Shown here: positions 18,347 to 28,034 of the stretch, piece by piece
Layout of the letters: the number at the start of each line of letters is the position of its first letter
How positions within the stretch are numbered: the stretch's first letter is position 1
Source: Enterobacter sp. C2
GTDB lineage: Bacteria; Pseudomonadota; Gammaproteobacteria; Enterobacterales; Enterobacteriaceae
Assembly (NCBI RefSeq): GCF_019880405.1
Contig: NZ_CP082269.1
Span: 4,154,001-4,218,000, forward strand
Length of the DNA stretch: 64,000 nt
Reading direction: 5' to 3'
The notes under the pieces: generated by a model
Told to the model about the DNA's origin: nothing
Databases searched by the model: none
What the model saw: the letters and a program-made list of their open reading frames with translations, nothing else
Program-made: the position numbers and the translations under genes

Positions 18347-19006
18347 ATGAAACATCATCTCTCTTGCCTGAAAGGCGACACGATAAAGGCAATCGTTCTG
18401 GTCTGCCTGGCGGTGGGTATTGTCGGCATGTCCTATGGCTCGCTGGCTATCGCATACGGTTTCCCGATCTGGGTTCCCTTTGTGCTCTCTATTACCGTGC
18501 TGGCGGGCGCGTCTGAATTTATGTTCATCGGCATCGTTGCCAGCGGCGGCAATCCGCTGGCGGCGGCCGCCGCTGGTTTACTGGTTAACGCCCGCCATGT
18601 GCCGTTTGGCGTGACGGTGCGAGACCTGGTCGGCAAGCGCGGTGCGAGCCTGCTCGGCTGCCATATCATGAATGACGAAAGCGTGGTATTTGGCCTGTCG
18701 CAGAAAACGCCTGAACAGCGTAAAGCCGCCTACTGGCTGTGCGGATTAGGGGTGGCGATTATCTGGCCGCTCGGCGCACTGCTGGGTGCGGTGGTGGGTA
18801 AACTGCTGCCCGCTCCAGAGACCATCGGCCTGGATGCGGTCTTCCCGGCTATTTTGCTGGCGTTAGTGGTACCGGCTTTTAAAAATCGCACCACGCTTAT
18901 TCGCGCCTGTAGCGGCGCAGCGTTATCACTTGCCGCCGTACCCTTTGCACCGGTAGGTTTACCGGTCCTGCTCTCTCTGCTCGGCCTGGCCGCAAGGAAA
19001 AAATAG
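18347..19006 (+). CDS. azlC: AzlC-family branched-chain amino acid exporter subunit
   Basis: A 219-residue inner-membrane protein of the AzlC/YgaZ family. It shows the family core FPIWVPFVLSITVLAGASEF and LLVNARHVPFGVTVRDLVG, with hydrophobic helices up to the C-terminus. With AzlD it is expected to export valine, leucine or isoleucine, or their analogues, as E. coli YgaZH exports L-valine. It is short compared with YgaZ (about 245 residues). Its TAG stop overlaps the GTG start of azlD by one base, so they are translationally coupled. Confidence 0.88.
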   Translation: MKHHLSCLKGDTIKAIVLVCLAVGIVGMSYGSLAIAYGFPIWVPFVLSITVLAGASEFMFIGIVASGGNPLAAAAAGLLVNARHVPFGVTVRDLVGKRGASLLGCHIMNDESVVFGLSQKTPEQRKAAYWLCGLGVAIIWPLGALLGAVVGKLLPAPETIGLDAVFPAILLALVVPAFKNRTTLIRACSGAALSLAAVPFAPVGLPVLLSLLGLAARKK

Positions 19007-19329
19007 TGGAAAACATGACGGTATTTATTCTCGGCATCGTCCTGTTATCAGCAGGCACCTATTTGATGCGTCTGGGCGGAGCCAAACTCGGTAGCCGGCT
19101 GGCCCTCTCTGAACGTTCGCAGGCATTGCTTTCCGATGCGGCCACCGTGCTGCTGTTTTCTGTGGCGCTGGCAACCACCTTTTACGAAGGGGATCATTTT
19201 GCCGGTATGGCGCGGGTGATCGGCGTCGCCTTTGCCGTATTCCTGGCCTGGCGCAAGATGCCGTTAATTGTGGTGATCGTGGCGGCAGCGGTGGTGACGG
19301 CACTGCTGCGGCTGGCGGGCGTGGCATAA
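19006..19329 (+). CDS. azlD: AzlD-family branched-chain amino acid exporter subunit
   Basis: A 107-residue hydrophobic AzlD/YgaH-family protein with about four membrane segments and the N-terminal TYLMRLGGAKLGSRL motif. It starts at GTG overlapping the azlC stop, with AAGGAA about 8 bases upstream; the ATG three codons later has poorer spacing. It is the small partner of AzlC. A terminator follows directly. Confidence 0.85.
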   Translation: MENMTVFILGIVLLSAGTYLMRLGGAKLGSRLALSERSQALLSDAATVLLFSVALATTFYEGDHFAGMARVIGVAFAVFLAWRKMPLIVVIVAAAVVTALLRLAGVA

Positions 19330-19355
19330 AAAAAGCGCCCGTAGGCGCTCTTTCA
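19328..19355. terminator. Bidirectional terminator between azlD and the DUF1471 gene
   Basis: AGCGCC (19334-19339) pairs with GGCGCT (19344-19349), loop CGTA, with an A-run on the left and a T-rich stretch on the right. It lies between convergent genes and can serve both. Confidence 0.8.
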
Positions 19356-19367
19356 ACGATGAAGATG

Positions 19368-19580
19368 TTATTTGGTCAACTCAGCGGTCATGTGTACATA
19401 GTTACCTGAGTAAGCCTGGGTAATTTTGTAAGATGACGCGCCAGCCTGCTCGGCCTGAGCGGCGATTTTTGCTTCCGCACCGGAGAGCGTGGTGTCAGTC
19501 ACAGAGATGGACTGGGCAGCAAAAGAACCGAAGGAAGCGGTAAGAGCGATAACTGCAACAAAAGTTTTGATGTTTTTCAT
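19368..19580 (-). CDS. Small DUF1471 (YhcN/BhsA-family) secreted protein
   Basis: A 70-residue protein with a signal peptide over residues 1-22 (MKNIKTFVAVIALTAS ... FAA) and a short mature part beginning QSISVTDTTLSGAEAKIAAQ and ending in HMTAELTK, the typical DUF1471 tail. Family members (BhsA, McbA, YhcN and others) are periplasmic or outer-membrane-associated and respond to acid, peroxide or biofilm conditions. This copy is shorter than the usual 85-90 residues. Start ATG is preceded by TTAAAGGGTCATCATC. No specific function can be assigned. Confidence 0.85.
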   Translation of the reverse strand: MKNIKTFVAVIALTASFGSFAAQSISVTDTTLSGAEAKIAAQAEQAGASSYKITQAYSGNYVHMTAELTK

Positions 19581-19708
19581 GATGATGACCCTTTAATTAA
19601 GTTGTTTGTATAAGGCGTGTCGCCTTGATGTGATAAATAATAGACCGGTTCATCACCAACTAAAAGTAAAGGGATTTGCTGACTACATTCAAAATTTTTG
19701 AATAAATA

Positions 19709-20545
19709 TTATGCACCCACCAACCGCTGTGGATGGGTATAGATCGTGGCCCTGCCCGGCTTGCAAAAACCCACCAGCGTCAGGTTGCAGCGTTCGGCAA
19801 CCTCGACCGCCAACGTTGTAGCCGCCGAGACTGCAAACAGAATTTCTACGCCGCACATGGCCGACTTCTGCACCATCTCATAGCTCGCCCGGCTGGAGAC
19901 CAGCGCCGCCCCCTGCTGCCAGCCAGCGCCTTCCCGGGCGCGATGGCCCAGCAGTTTATCCAGCGCCACGTGCCTGCCGACATCCTCGTGCCCGCCCATC
20001 AGCTCGCCATCGGCCGCAATCCACGCCGCAGCATGGGTACAGCCGGTAAGCTGGCCGACCGGCTGAACGCTGCTCAGCTGGCGAAGCGCCCGATCCAGAT
20101 TCGCCAGATCGAACGTCTGGGTAAAAGGCAGCGGGGTAATCGGCTTGCCGATATCATTAAGCTGCTCCACGCCGCATACGCCGCAGCCGGTACGGCCCGC
20201 CAGCGCCCGACGGCGCTCTTTCAGTCCCATAAAGCGGCGGCTGGAGAGCTCAATCTGCACCTCCAGACCGTTACAGGAGGGCACCACGTCCATCCCGTAG
20301 ATCTCCGCCGGGGCGTCGATGATGCCTTCCGAAAGAGAGAACCCAATGGCGAACTCGCTGAGATCCTTCGGCGAAGCCATCATCACCACGTGTGAAATCC
20401 CGTTGTAGACCAGCGCGACAGGCACCTCTTCCGCCACGCTGTCCGGCTGAGGGTGCTGTAAATCATCACGTTTCCACAGCGTCACCTGGCGGCACCCGGT
20501 GATATCGGTCGACTTTTTAGGAGTAGAGAGCATTTTATTGTTCAC
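19709..20545 (-). CDS. fdhD: Formate dehydrogenase sulfurtransferase FdhD
   Basis: Transfers sulfur from IscS to the molybdenum cofactor, a step needed for active formate dehydrogenases. The protein is 278 residues if read from GTG at 20545, or 274 from ATG at 20533; E. coli FdhD is 277. The essential CxxC pair is in [12 protein letters not shown]. Other conserved blocks are [17 protein letters not shown] and [18 protein letters not shown]. The N-terminal ~20 residues are not conserved, so the start is uncertain. It is divergent from fdoG. Confidence 0.96.
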   Translation of the reverse strand: MNNKMLSTPKKSTDITGCRQVTLWKRDDLQHPQPDSVAEEVPVALVYNGISHVVMMASPKDLSEFAIGFSLSEGIIDAPAEIYGMDVVPSCNGLEVQIELSSRRFMGLKERRRALAGRTGCGVCGVEQLNDIGKPITPLPFTQTFDLANLDRALRQLSSVQPVGQLTGCTHAAAWIAADGELMGGHEDVGRHVALDKLLGHRAREGAGWQQGAALVSSRASYEMVQKSAMCGVEILFAVSAATTLAVEVAERCNLTLVGFCKPGRATIYTHPQRLVGA

Positions 20546-20724
20546 TTTTTGTTAACTGAATGGGAACAGGCCTGGTGACATTGTGGTATTCTGGCGGCAA
20601 TTCCTCCAGAGCGAGGAGGACCAACCTATTCTGAACCTTTACGGCCATGCCCGCAAAGCGTAAAGACTCGAGATCACCATTCGAGACAATGTCGATATAA
20701 ATAAAAAAAGAGAGGAGCGACCCC

Positions 20725-23700
20725 ATGCAGGTCAGCAGAAGACAGTTCTTTAAGATCTGTGCTGGCGGTATGGCAGGTACAACGGCAGCCGCACTGGGCT
20801 TTGCACCCAGCGTCGCGCTGGCGGAAACACGGCAGTATAAGCTGCTGCGCACCCGCGAAACACGTAACACCTGTACGTACTGCTCCGTTGGCTGCGGGCT
20901 ATTAATGTATAGCCTTGGCGACGGTGCAAAAAATGCCAAATCATCCATCTTCCATATTGAAGGGGATCCGGATCATCCGGTGAACCGCGGTGCGCTGTGT
21001 CCAAAAGGGGCCGGTCTGGTGGACTTTATCCACTCCGAAAGCCGCCTGAAATATCCGGAATACCGCGCGCCAGGTTCTGACAAATGGCAGCGTATCAGTT
21101 GGGATGAGGCGTTCGATCGCATCGCCAAACTGATGAAAGAGGACCGCGACGCCAACTATATCGCGCAGAATGAGCAAGGCGTGACCGTTAACCGCTGGCT
21201 CTCTACCGGTATGCTGTGCGCCTCTGCGGCCAGCAATGAAACCGGCTATTTATCCCAGAAATTTACCCGCGCACTCGGCATGTTAGCCGTCGACAACCAG
21301 GCGCGTGTCTGACACGGACCAACGGTAGCAAGTCTTGCTCCAACATTTGGTCGCGGTGCGATGACCAACCACTGGGTCGACATGAAGAACGCCAACCTCA
21401 TCGTCGTGATGGGTGGGAACGCGGCAGAAGCGCATCCGGTGGGTTTCCGCTGGGCGATGGAAGCCAAGATCCACAATGGCGCGAAGCTGATTGTCGTCGA
21501 TCCGCGCTTTACGCGAACCGCCTCGGTCGCGGATTTCTATGCGCCTATTCGTTCTGGTACTGACATCGCCTTCCTGTCAGGCGTCATGCTGTACCTGCTG
21601 AATAACGAAAAATATAACCGTGAATATACCGAAGCCTATACCAACGCCAGCCTGATCGTGCGGGAAGATTTCGGCTTCGATGACGGTCTGTTTACCGGCT
21701 ATGACCCGGATAAGCGCAAGTATGACAAAGCCAGCTGGAACTATGAGCTGGATGAAAATGGCTATGCGAAACGCGACATGACGTTGACGCATCCTCGCTG
21801 CGTATGGAACCTGCTGAAAAAGCATCTGGCTCGCTATACACCTGAGGTTGTGGAAAACATCTGCGGTACACCAAAAGCCGACTTCCTGAAGGTCTGCGAA
21901 TACATCGCCGAAACCAGCGCCCACGATAAGACCGCGTCGTTCCTCTACGCGCTCGGCTGGACGCAGCACTCGGTTGGTGCGCAGAACATTCGTACCATGG
22001 CGATGATCCAGCTGCTGCTCGGCAACATGGGGATGGCAGGCGGCGGCGTTAACGCCCTGCGCGGTCACTCCAACATTCAGGGTCTGACCGACCTTGGCCT
22101 GCTGACCCAGAGTCTGCCGGGCTACATGACGCTGCCGAACGATAAGCAGAACGATCTGGAAACCTACTTCGCCGGCAATACCACCAAGCCGCTGCTGGAA
22201 GGCCAGGTTAACTACTGGAGCAACTACCCGAAATTCTTCGTGTCGATGATGAAAGCCTTCTACGGCGACAAAGCGACGGCGGAGAACAGCTGGGGCTTTG
22301 ACTGGTTGCCGAAGTGGGATAAAGGCTACGACGTCCTGCAGTATTTCGACATGATGGCGAAAAACGAGGTGACGGGTTACATCTGCCAGGGCTTTAACCC
22401 GGTGGCATCGTTCCCGAACAAAAACAAGGTGGTCTCGTCGCTGTCGAAGCTGAAGTTCCTGGTCACTATCGATCCGCTCAGTACCGAGACCTCGACCTTC
22501 TGGCAGAACCACGGTGAGCAGAACGACGTTGATTCATCGAAAATCCAGACCGAAGTGTTCCGTCTGCCATCAACCTGCTTTGCGGAAGAGGACGGCTCCA
22601 TCGTCAACTCCGGGCGCTGGTTGCAGTGGCACTGGAAAGGTCAGGACGCCCCGGGCGAAGCGCTGAACGACGGCGAGATCCTGGCGGGTATCTTCCTGCG
22701 TCTGCGTAAGATGTACGCGGCCGAGGGCGGTGCGAATCCGGAACAGGTTCTGAACATGTCCTGGAACTACACCACGCCAGAGAACCCTTCCCCACAGGAA
22801 GTGGCGATGGAGAGCAACGGCAAAGCGCTGGAAGATATCATCGACCCGGCGAGCGGCAAGGTGCTGGCGAAGAAAGGCGATCAGCTCTCCTCCTTTGCCC
22901 ATCTGCGTGATGACGGTACCACCTCCAGCGGCTGCTGGATCTTTGCCGGTAGCTGGACGCCGGACGGTAACCAGATGGCGCGCCGTGACAACGCCGATCC
23001 GTCAGGGCTGGGGAATACCCTTGGCTGGGCATGGGCGTGGCCGCTGAACCGCCGCATCCTCTATAACCGCGCCTCGGCGGACCCACAGGGTAAACCGTGG
23101 GATCCGAAACGCCAGCTGCTCTCCTATGCCAATGGTAAATGGGTAGGGGCAGATATTCCGGACTACAACACCGCGCCTCCGGGTAGCAACGTTGGGCCGT
23201 TTATCATGCTACAAGAGGGCGTCGGACGTCTGTTCGCGATCGATAAGATGGCGGAAGGACCGTTCCCGGAGCACTACGAGCCGTTTGAGACGCCGCTGGG
23301 TACCAACCCGCTGCATCCGAATGTGATCTCTAACCCGGCCGCTCGCGTGTTCAAAGATGATATGGACGCGATGGGTAAAGCGGATAAGTTCCCGTACGTC
23401 GGGACCACTTACCGCCTGACCGAGCATTTCCACTACTGGACCAAGCATGCGCTGTTGAACTCGATTGCGCAGCCGGAGCAGTTTGTGGAGATCGGCGAGA
23501 AGCTGGCGGGCAAGCTGGGCATTGCCCAGGGCGATACGGTGAAGGTCTCCTCTAACCGCGGTTATATCAAGGCCAAAGCGGTGGTGACCAAACGTATTCG
23601 CACCCTGAATGTGCACGGCCAGGAAGTCGACACCATCGGGATACCTATCCACTGGGGTTATGAAGGCGTGGCGAAGAAGGGCTTTATTGCCAATACGCTG

Positions 23701-23775
23701 ACGCCGGTTGTTGGTGATGCGAACACGCAGACGCCGGAGTTCAAGGCGTTCCTCGTGAACGTGGAAAAGGTGTAA
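20725..23775 (+). CDS. fdoG: Formate dehydrogenase-O major subunit FdoG (selenocysteine protein)
   Basis: Periplasmic molybdopterin- and selenocysteine-containing catalytic subunit that oxidises formate to CO2. It is 1016 residues, as in E. coli, when the in-frame TGA at 21310-21312 is read as selenocysteine 196 (context ARV-Sec-HGPTVASLAP). A SECIS hairpin follows that codon. The N-terminus carries a twin-arginine signal (SRRQFFKI). A [4Fe-4S] cluster motif RNTCTYCSVGCG comes next, and the molybdopterin domains continue to the C-terminus. A conventional gene call would split this into two pieces at 21312 and 21361. It heads the fdoGHI-fdhE operon. Confidence 0.97.
21310..21342 (+). promoter_or_regulatory. 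Selenocysteine codon and bacterial SECIS hairpin in fdoG
   Basis: The UGA at 21310-21312 is followed by a hairpin: GG (21324-21325), a bulged U (21326), AGCAA (21327-21331), loop GUC, UUGCU (21335-21339) and CC (21340-21341). An apical GU loop and a bulged U in the upper stem, about 11 nt after the UGA, are the features recognised by SelB. Codon reading then continues in the same frame. Confidence 0.9.
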
Positions 23776-23787
23776 CGGAGACGACCT

Positions 23788-24693
23788 ATGGCTTATCAAT
23801 CGCAAGACATTATTCGTCGTTCCGCGACTAACAGCTTTACCCCCGCGCCTCAGGCGCGGGATCACCAGCTCGAGGTGGCGAAGCTCATCGACGTAACCAC
23901 CTGCATCGGCTGTAAAGCCTGTCAGGTGGCCTGTTCCGAGTGGAACGACATCCGTGATGACGTGGGTCATAACGTCGGGGTATATGATAACCCGGCGGAT
24001 CTGACGGCCAAATCCTGGACGGTGATGCGCTTCTCGGAAGTCGAGCAGAACGACAAACTGGAGTGGCTGATCCGTAAGGATGGCTGCATGCACTGTGCCG
24101 ATCCTGGCTGTCTGAAGGCCTGCCCGTCTGAAGGGGCAATCATTCAGTACGCTAACGGCATCGTCGACTTCCAGTCTGAGCAGTGCATCGGCTGCGGCTA
24201 CTGCATCGCTGGCTGTCCGTTCGACGTTCCGCGCCTGAACCCGGAAGATAACCGCGTCTACAAATGCACCCTGTGTGTGGATCGCGTGACCGTCGGCCAG
24301 GAGCCTGCCTGCGTGAAGACCTGCCCAACCGGCGCTATCCATTTTGGTTCCAAAGAGGATATGAAAACGCTGGCGGGCGAGCGCGTCAATGAGCTGAAAA
24401 CCCGTGGTTACGATAATGCAGGCCTGTACGATCCGGCAGGCGTTGGCGGTACGCACGTGATGTACGTGCTGCACCATGCCGACAAGCCGAATCTCTATCA
24501 TGGCCTGCCGGAAAATCCGGAGATCAGCGCCACCGTGAAGTTCTGGAAAGGTATCTGGAAACCGCTCGCCGCCGTCGGCTTTGCGGCGACCTTTGCCGCC
24601 AGCGTCTTCCACTACGTGGGCGTCGGGCCAAACCGCGCTGACGATGATGAAGACAATCTTCACGACAAAAAAGATGATGAGGTGCGCAAATGA
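23788..24693 (+). CDS. fdoH: Formate dehydrogenase-O iron-sulfur subunit FdoH
   Basis: Periplasm-facing electron-transfer subunit of 301 residues (E. coli 300). It has four ferredoxin-type cysteine clusters: [37 protein letters not shown] and CTLC...CVKTCP, each suited to a [4Fe-4S] centre. A single C-terminal membrane anchor lies at about residues 255-278 ([20 protein letters not shown]), followed by an acidic tail. It carries electrons from FdoG to the cytochrome FdoI. It starts 12 bp after fdoG and overlaps fdoI by 4 bp (ATGA). Confidence 0.98.
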   Translation: MAYQSQDIIRRSATNSFTPAPQARDHQLEVAKLIDVTTCIGCKACQVACSEWNDIRDDVGHNVGVYDNPADLTAKSWTVMRFSEVEQNDKLEWLIRKDGCMHCADPGCLKACPSEGAIIQYANGIVDFQSEQCIGCGYCIAGCPFDVPRLNPEDNRVYKCTLCVDRVTVGQEPACVKTCPTGAIHFGSKEDMKTLAGERVNELKTRGYDNAGLYDPAGVGGTHVMYVLHHADKPNLYHGLPENPEISATVKFWKGIWKPLAAVGFAATFAASVFHYVGVGPNRADDDEDNLHDKKDDEVRK

Positions 24694-25325
24694 GAAAACG
24701 TGACACCATCGTGCGCTATACCGCGCCGGAACGCATCAACCACTGGGTCACCGCCTTCTGCTTCGTGCTGGCGTCGGTGAGCGGGCTGGGGTTTTTCTTC
24801 CCCTCCTTTAACTGGTTGATGAATATTCTCGGCACGCCGCAGCTGGCGCGGATCCTCCACCCCTTCGTTGGGGTGGTGATGTTTGCCTCGTTTATCATCA
24901 TGTTTTTCCGCTACTGGCACCACAACCTGATCAACCGGGACGATATCTTCTGGGCGAAAAACATCCAGAAAATCATCGTCAACGAAGAGGTTGGCGACAC
25001 CGGGCGCTATAACTTTGGTCAGAAGTGCGTCTTCTGGGCAGCGATTATTCTGCTGGTGCTGCTGCTGGTCAGCGGGATTATTATGTGGCGTCCGTGGCTC
25101 GCGCCTTACTTCTCCATCCCAACAATCCGCCTGGCGATCATGCTGCATTCATTTGCCGCAGTCGGGTTAATTGTGGTTATTATGGTGCATATCTACGCCG
25201 CCCTCTGGGTAAAAGGCACGATTACCGCCATGGTAGAAGGATGGGTAACGAAAACCTGGGCGGAGAGACATCACCCGCGCTGGTATCGTGAAGTCCGGAG
25301 CAAATCGGAAAAAGAGGCTGAATGA
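24690..25325 (+). CDS. fdoI: Formate dehydrogenase-O cytochrome b556 subunit FdoI
   Basis: Integral membrane cytochrome b of 211 residues, as in E. coli. Four hydrophobic segments are visible, with candidate haem-ligand histidines in [29 protein letters not shown] and [10 protein letters not shown]. It receives electrons from FdoH and reduces quinone. It overlaps fdoH and fdhE by 4 bp on each side, so the three are tightly coupled. Confidence 0.98.
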   Translation: MRKRDTIVRYTAPERINHWVTAFCFVLASVSGLGFFFPSFNWLMNILGTPQLARILHPFVGVVMFASFIIMFFRYWHHNLINRDDIFWAKNIQKIIVNEEVGDTGRYNFGQKCVFWAAIILLVLLLVSGIIMWRPWLAPYFSIPTIRLAIMLHSFAAVGLIVVIMVHIYAALWVKGTITAMVEGWVTKTWAERHHPRWYREVRSKSEKEAE

Positions 25326-26251
25326 GTATTCGCATAATCCCGCAAGATGCGTTGGAGAAAGGCGAGAAACGTGCGGCGGAAGCCATTCCGCCGTTGCTGT
25401 TTCCCCGGCTGAAAAATCTCTATAACCGTCGAGCAGAACGCCTGCGCACGCTGGCCGAGAGCAATCCGCTGGGTGACTATCTGCGCTTCGCCGCGCTGGT
25501 GGCCCATGCCCAGGAGGTGGTGCTGTACGATCATCCATTAACCATGGATTTGACCGCACGCATCAAAGAGGCTGCTGACCAGGGCAAGCCGCCGCTGGAT
25601 ATTCACGTCCTGCCACGCGACACCCACTGGCACAAGCTGCTGCACTCTCTGATTGCCGAGCTGAAACCAGAGATGAGCGGCCAGGCGCTGGCGGTGATTG
25701 AGAATCTGGAGAAGGCTTCGACTCAGGAGCTGGAAGAGATGGCGAGCGCCCTGTTCGCCAGCAACTTCGCGGCGGTGAGCAGCGATAAGTCGCCGTTCAT
25801 CTGGGCGGCACTGTCGCTCTACTGGGCGCAAATGGCCAGCCTGATCCCGGGTAAAGCCCGCGCCGAGTACGGTGAACAGCGTCAGTTCTGTCCGGTCTGC
25901 GGCTCAATGCCGGTGTCCAGCATCGTGCAGATTGGTACCTCACAGGGGCTGCGCTATCTGCACTGCAACCTGTGTGAAACCGAGTGGCACGTGGTACGCG
26001 TGAAGTGCAGCAACTGCGAGCAAACCCGCGATCTGCATTACTGGTCGCTGGACAACGAGCAGGCTTCGGTCAAAGCGGAGAGCTGCGGCGACTGCGGTAC
26101 CTACCTGAAGATTTTGTATCAGGAAAAAGACCCGAACGTCGAGCCGGTGGCCGACGACCTGGCCTCGCTGGTGCTGGACGCGCGTATGGAGCAGGAGGGC
26201 TTTGCCCGCAGCTCCATCAACCCGTTCCTGTTCCCGGGTGAAGGGGAGTAA
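25322..26251 (+). CDS. fdhE: Formate dehydrogenase maturation protein FdhE
   Basis: Cytoplasmic protein of 309 residues, same as E. coli, required for assembly of active formate dehydrogenases N and O. The C-terminal half has four cysteine pairs that bind iron or zinc: [22 protein letters not shown] and CGDCGTYL. The start lies inside the fdoI stop (ATGA overlap). A REP element follows. Confidence 0.97.
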   Translation: MSIRIIPQDALEKGEKRAAEAIPPLLFPRLKNLYNRRAERLRTLAESNPLGDYLRFAALVAHAQEVVLYDHPLTMDLTARIKEAADQGKPPLDIHVLPRDTHWHKLLHSLIAELKPEMSGQALAVIENLEKASTQELEEMASALFASNFAAVSSDKSPFIWAALSLYWAQMASLIPGKARAEYGEQRQFCPVCGSMPVSSIVQIGTSQGLRYLHCNLCETEWHVVRVKCSNCEQTRDLHYWSLDNEQASVKAESCGDCGTYLKILYQEKDPNVEPVADDLASLVLDARMEQEGFARSSINPFLFPGEGE

Positions 26252-26265
26252 TCCTCTGTAACAAT

Positions 26266-26294
26266 GCCGGGCGGCGCGACGCTTGCCCGGCCTA
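26266..26294. repeat. REP-type element after fdhE
   Basis: GCCGGGC (26266-26272) pairs with GCCCGGC (26285-26291), with CCTAC at the right side as in other REP elements in this window. It separates fdhE from the convergent toxin gene and partly overlaps its stop codon region. Confidence 0.75.
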
Positions 26295-26663
26295 CAATTG
26301 GTAGGGTGTTACTACGCCTGGAATACCTGCAAAGTCTTTGGTGTTACGCGTCAAAAGCTCACGTCGGTGCTCCTGCGCTGTAGCCAGAATAATCGCGTCC
26401 GGAAGCTTCATTTTATATTTCTGTCTTAGTATTACGATGCTTTCAGCTATATCGCGTGAAATATCAATAACCTCAAACGCCTTCAGGGCGATTCGGGTTC
26501 GCTGCTCCTGATGATATTTTTTTGCACCGACCATGATCTCCATCCATGTGATAAGGCTGATAGCACGTTGAAAAGGGTAGTCATCAAGCACCTGTATTGC
26601 CTGAAGATGTCCGCTAAAAAGATCGATTAAGATATTCGTATCGAAAAGGGCTGGATGCTTCAT
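26292..26663 (-). CDS. PIN-domain toxin, VapC type
   Basis: A 123-residue PIN-domain protein, probably an Mg2+-dependent ribonuclease toxin. The expected acidic residues are Asp8 (LFDTNILID), Glu42 (TWMEIM), Asp89 (KLPDAIILATA) and Asp109 (TRNTKDF). The ATG at 26663 lies just after the antitoxin stop codon and is preceded by GGGGAG; a GTG three codons earlier would overlap the antitoxin gene. Base composition is lower in GC than the neighbouring core genes. A processing or tRNA-specific target cannot be told from sequence. Confidence 0.88.
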   Translation of the reverse strand: MKHPALFDTNILIDLFSGHLQAIQVLDDYPFQRAISLITWMEIMVGAKKYHQEQRTRIALKAFEVIDISRDIAESIVILRQKYKMKLPDAIILATAQEHRRELLTRNTKDFAGIPGVVTPYQL

Positions 26664-26665
26664 AG

Positions 26666-26914
26666 CTACCACTCCCCGCGTAGTTTCCTTTCATATTCGA
26701 GGCCATCTTCATCGCAGCCTTGCCAAAGCCCTAGCGCATTAGCAATAGCGGTTTCGGCTTGATTTTGCTTTTCAAGATATTGTTCAACGGCTTCGCGCAG
26801 CAGTTCAGCCCGAGGAAGATTGCGCTGCTGCTTGAGATCGTCAAGTTGCTTAATCATGTCATCCGACAGGTCGAGTAATATTCTGCCCATATCCATACCC
26901 GTAACCATACTCAT
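26666..26914 (-). CDS. Ribbon-helix-helix antitoxin, VapB type
   Basis: An 82-residue protein with an N-terminal ribbon-helix-helix DNA-binding fold ([36 protein letters not shown]) and a C-terminal stretch rich in acidic residues and Trp that should wrap the toxin. The start at 26914 follows CTGGAGCGATAT. A longer in-frame reading into the end of fabY is not supported. It is probably an autorepressor. Its RHH helix resembles what I recall of E. coli YiiE, which sits at this same locus. Confidence 0.83.
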   Translation of the reverse strand: MSMVTGMDMGRILLDLSDDMIKQLDDLKQQRNLPRAELLREAVEQYLEKQNQAETAIANALGLWQGCDEDGLEYERKLRGEW

Positions 26915-27044
26915 ATATCGCTCCAGTATATCATCGGTGGTCAATTTGCAGCCAAAAATACCGTCTGATGATGCGGAGATAAAGTGATGTTTGTTTTCTT
27001 CTCGTCGTTTTGCGAGCCGCCTCCAGCAACCTGGAAGCAGCCCA

Positions 27045-28034
27045 TTACTCCTCCTCGTTACCGCCCTCTTCGTACGAACCGAAGGGTTTCGCTGGCAGCA
27101 CGATAAAGATCCCTTCAAAAATGGCGCCGGCGACGTCGTTGCCGAACAGCTCAACCTGCAGCTGCACGCGGGCTTTGCGGCCCCTGGCCAGACGGTCGAG
27201 ATCGCCGCTGAGCGAACCCAGGTCAGCAATCGCGCTGGGTCTGCCGGTGACAGGGTGGCTGTAGCGAATATGGGCGTCAGCGAGAATAATCGTGCCGCCG
27301 AGGTGACGCTCGCGCAGCATCAGCCAGATCAGCCCCCAGCCGGTCAGCGTGGCGAGAGAGAAAAGACTCCCGGCAAACAGCGTATTGTGTGGATTCTGGT
27401 TACCCGTCTCCGGCATGGTCGTAATAAACTTCTGCCCGGTGTACTGCTGAATGCGCACGCCCATCTTCTCGCTGAGCGGAATGTGCTGATACCAGGCCTG
27501 CTGTAACTGCCCGCACCAGTCGCCGCGATGCAGAATATCGTCCAGCGAGGCGATGGGTTTCATCATTAGAAAGTGGCGCAGCGGCGTGGTTTGCGGGGCG
27601 GTGATCTCACCTTCGTTGACAAACCCAAGCTTGGCAAAAAACTCAACGGCGTCCTCGCGGGCGCTACAGGTGACTCGCTTAACCCCCTCCTGGCGCGCCA
27701 CCGACTCCAGGGTCATGGCCATCAGCGTGCCGAGCCCTTTATCCTGCACGTCAGGGTGCACGGCCATAAAGCGAATCGAGCCTTCGTTGTCGGCGTTGAT
27801 ATACAGCCGCCCAACGGCAACCAGCTGACCCTCTTCATCCAGCACCATCTGATGATGCGCCATCGCATCCCAGGCATCGCGCTCGGAGCCGCGCGGCTGA
27901 TGAAGGGGCTTACGCAGCATTTCCCAACGAAACGCGTAGTAGCGCTCTAATTCTGCTTCGGTTTGCGGTACGCGAAGATGATACATAGCAGCACTCTCTC
28001 TTGTGACCTGGGGCCAGGCTAGCCGTTGGCTCAT
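27045..28034 (-). CDS. fabY: Acyl-ACP condensing enzyme FabY (YiiD)
   Basis: A 329-residue fusion, same length as E. coli FabY: an N-terminal GNAT acetyltransferase domain ([20 protein letters not shown]) and a C-terminal hotdog thioesterase-like domain ([20 protein letters not shown]). It is reported to act in initiation of fatty acid synthesis in E. coli as a bypass for FabH. The start overlaps the dtd stop by 4 bp. The C-terminus is acidic (EEGGNEEE). Confidence 0.95.
   Translation of the reverse strand: MSQRLAWPQVTRESAAMYHLRVPQTEAELERYYAFRWEMLRKPLHQPRGSERDAWDAMAHHQMVLDEEGQLVAVGRLYINADNEGSIRFMAVHPDVQDKGLGTLMAMTLESVARQEGVKRVTCSAREDAVEFFAKLGFVNEGEITAPQTTPLRHFLMMKPIASLDDILHRGDWCGQLQQAWYQHIPLSEKMGVRIQQYTGQKFITTMPETGNQNPHNTLFAGSLFSLATLTGWGLIWLMLRERHLGGTIILADAHIRYSHPVTGRPSAIADLGSLSGDLDRLARGRKARVQLQVELFGNDVAGAIFEGIFIVLPAKPFGSYEEGGNEEE

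Noticed and set aside
21310-21361. fdoG looks like two ORFs separated by a stop codon
   Set aside because: The TGA is at the known selenocysteine position and is followed by a SECIS hairpin, so the gene is intact and not a pseudogene.
21577-22512. Antisense open frame of 311 codons within fdoG
   Set aside because: Shadow frame; composition reflects the opposite-strand codons.
23209-24663. Antisense open frame of 484 codons across fdoG and fdoH
   Set aside because: Shadow frame of two well-supported genes; the sequence lacks any recognisable domain.
26915-27229. N-terminal extension of the RHH antitoxin into fabY
   Set aside because: The extension is out of frame with fabY coding, lacks a Shine-Dalgarno and has no homology; the ATG at 26914 has GGAG upstream.
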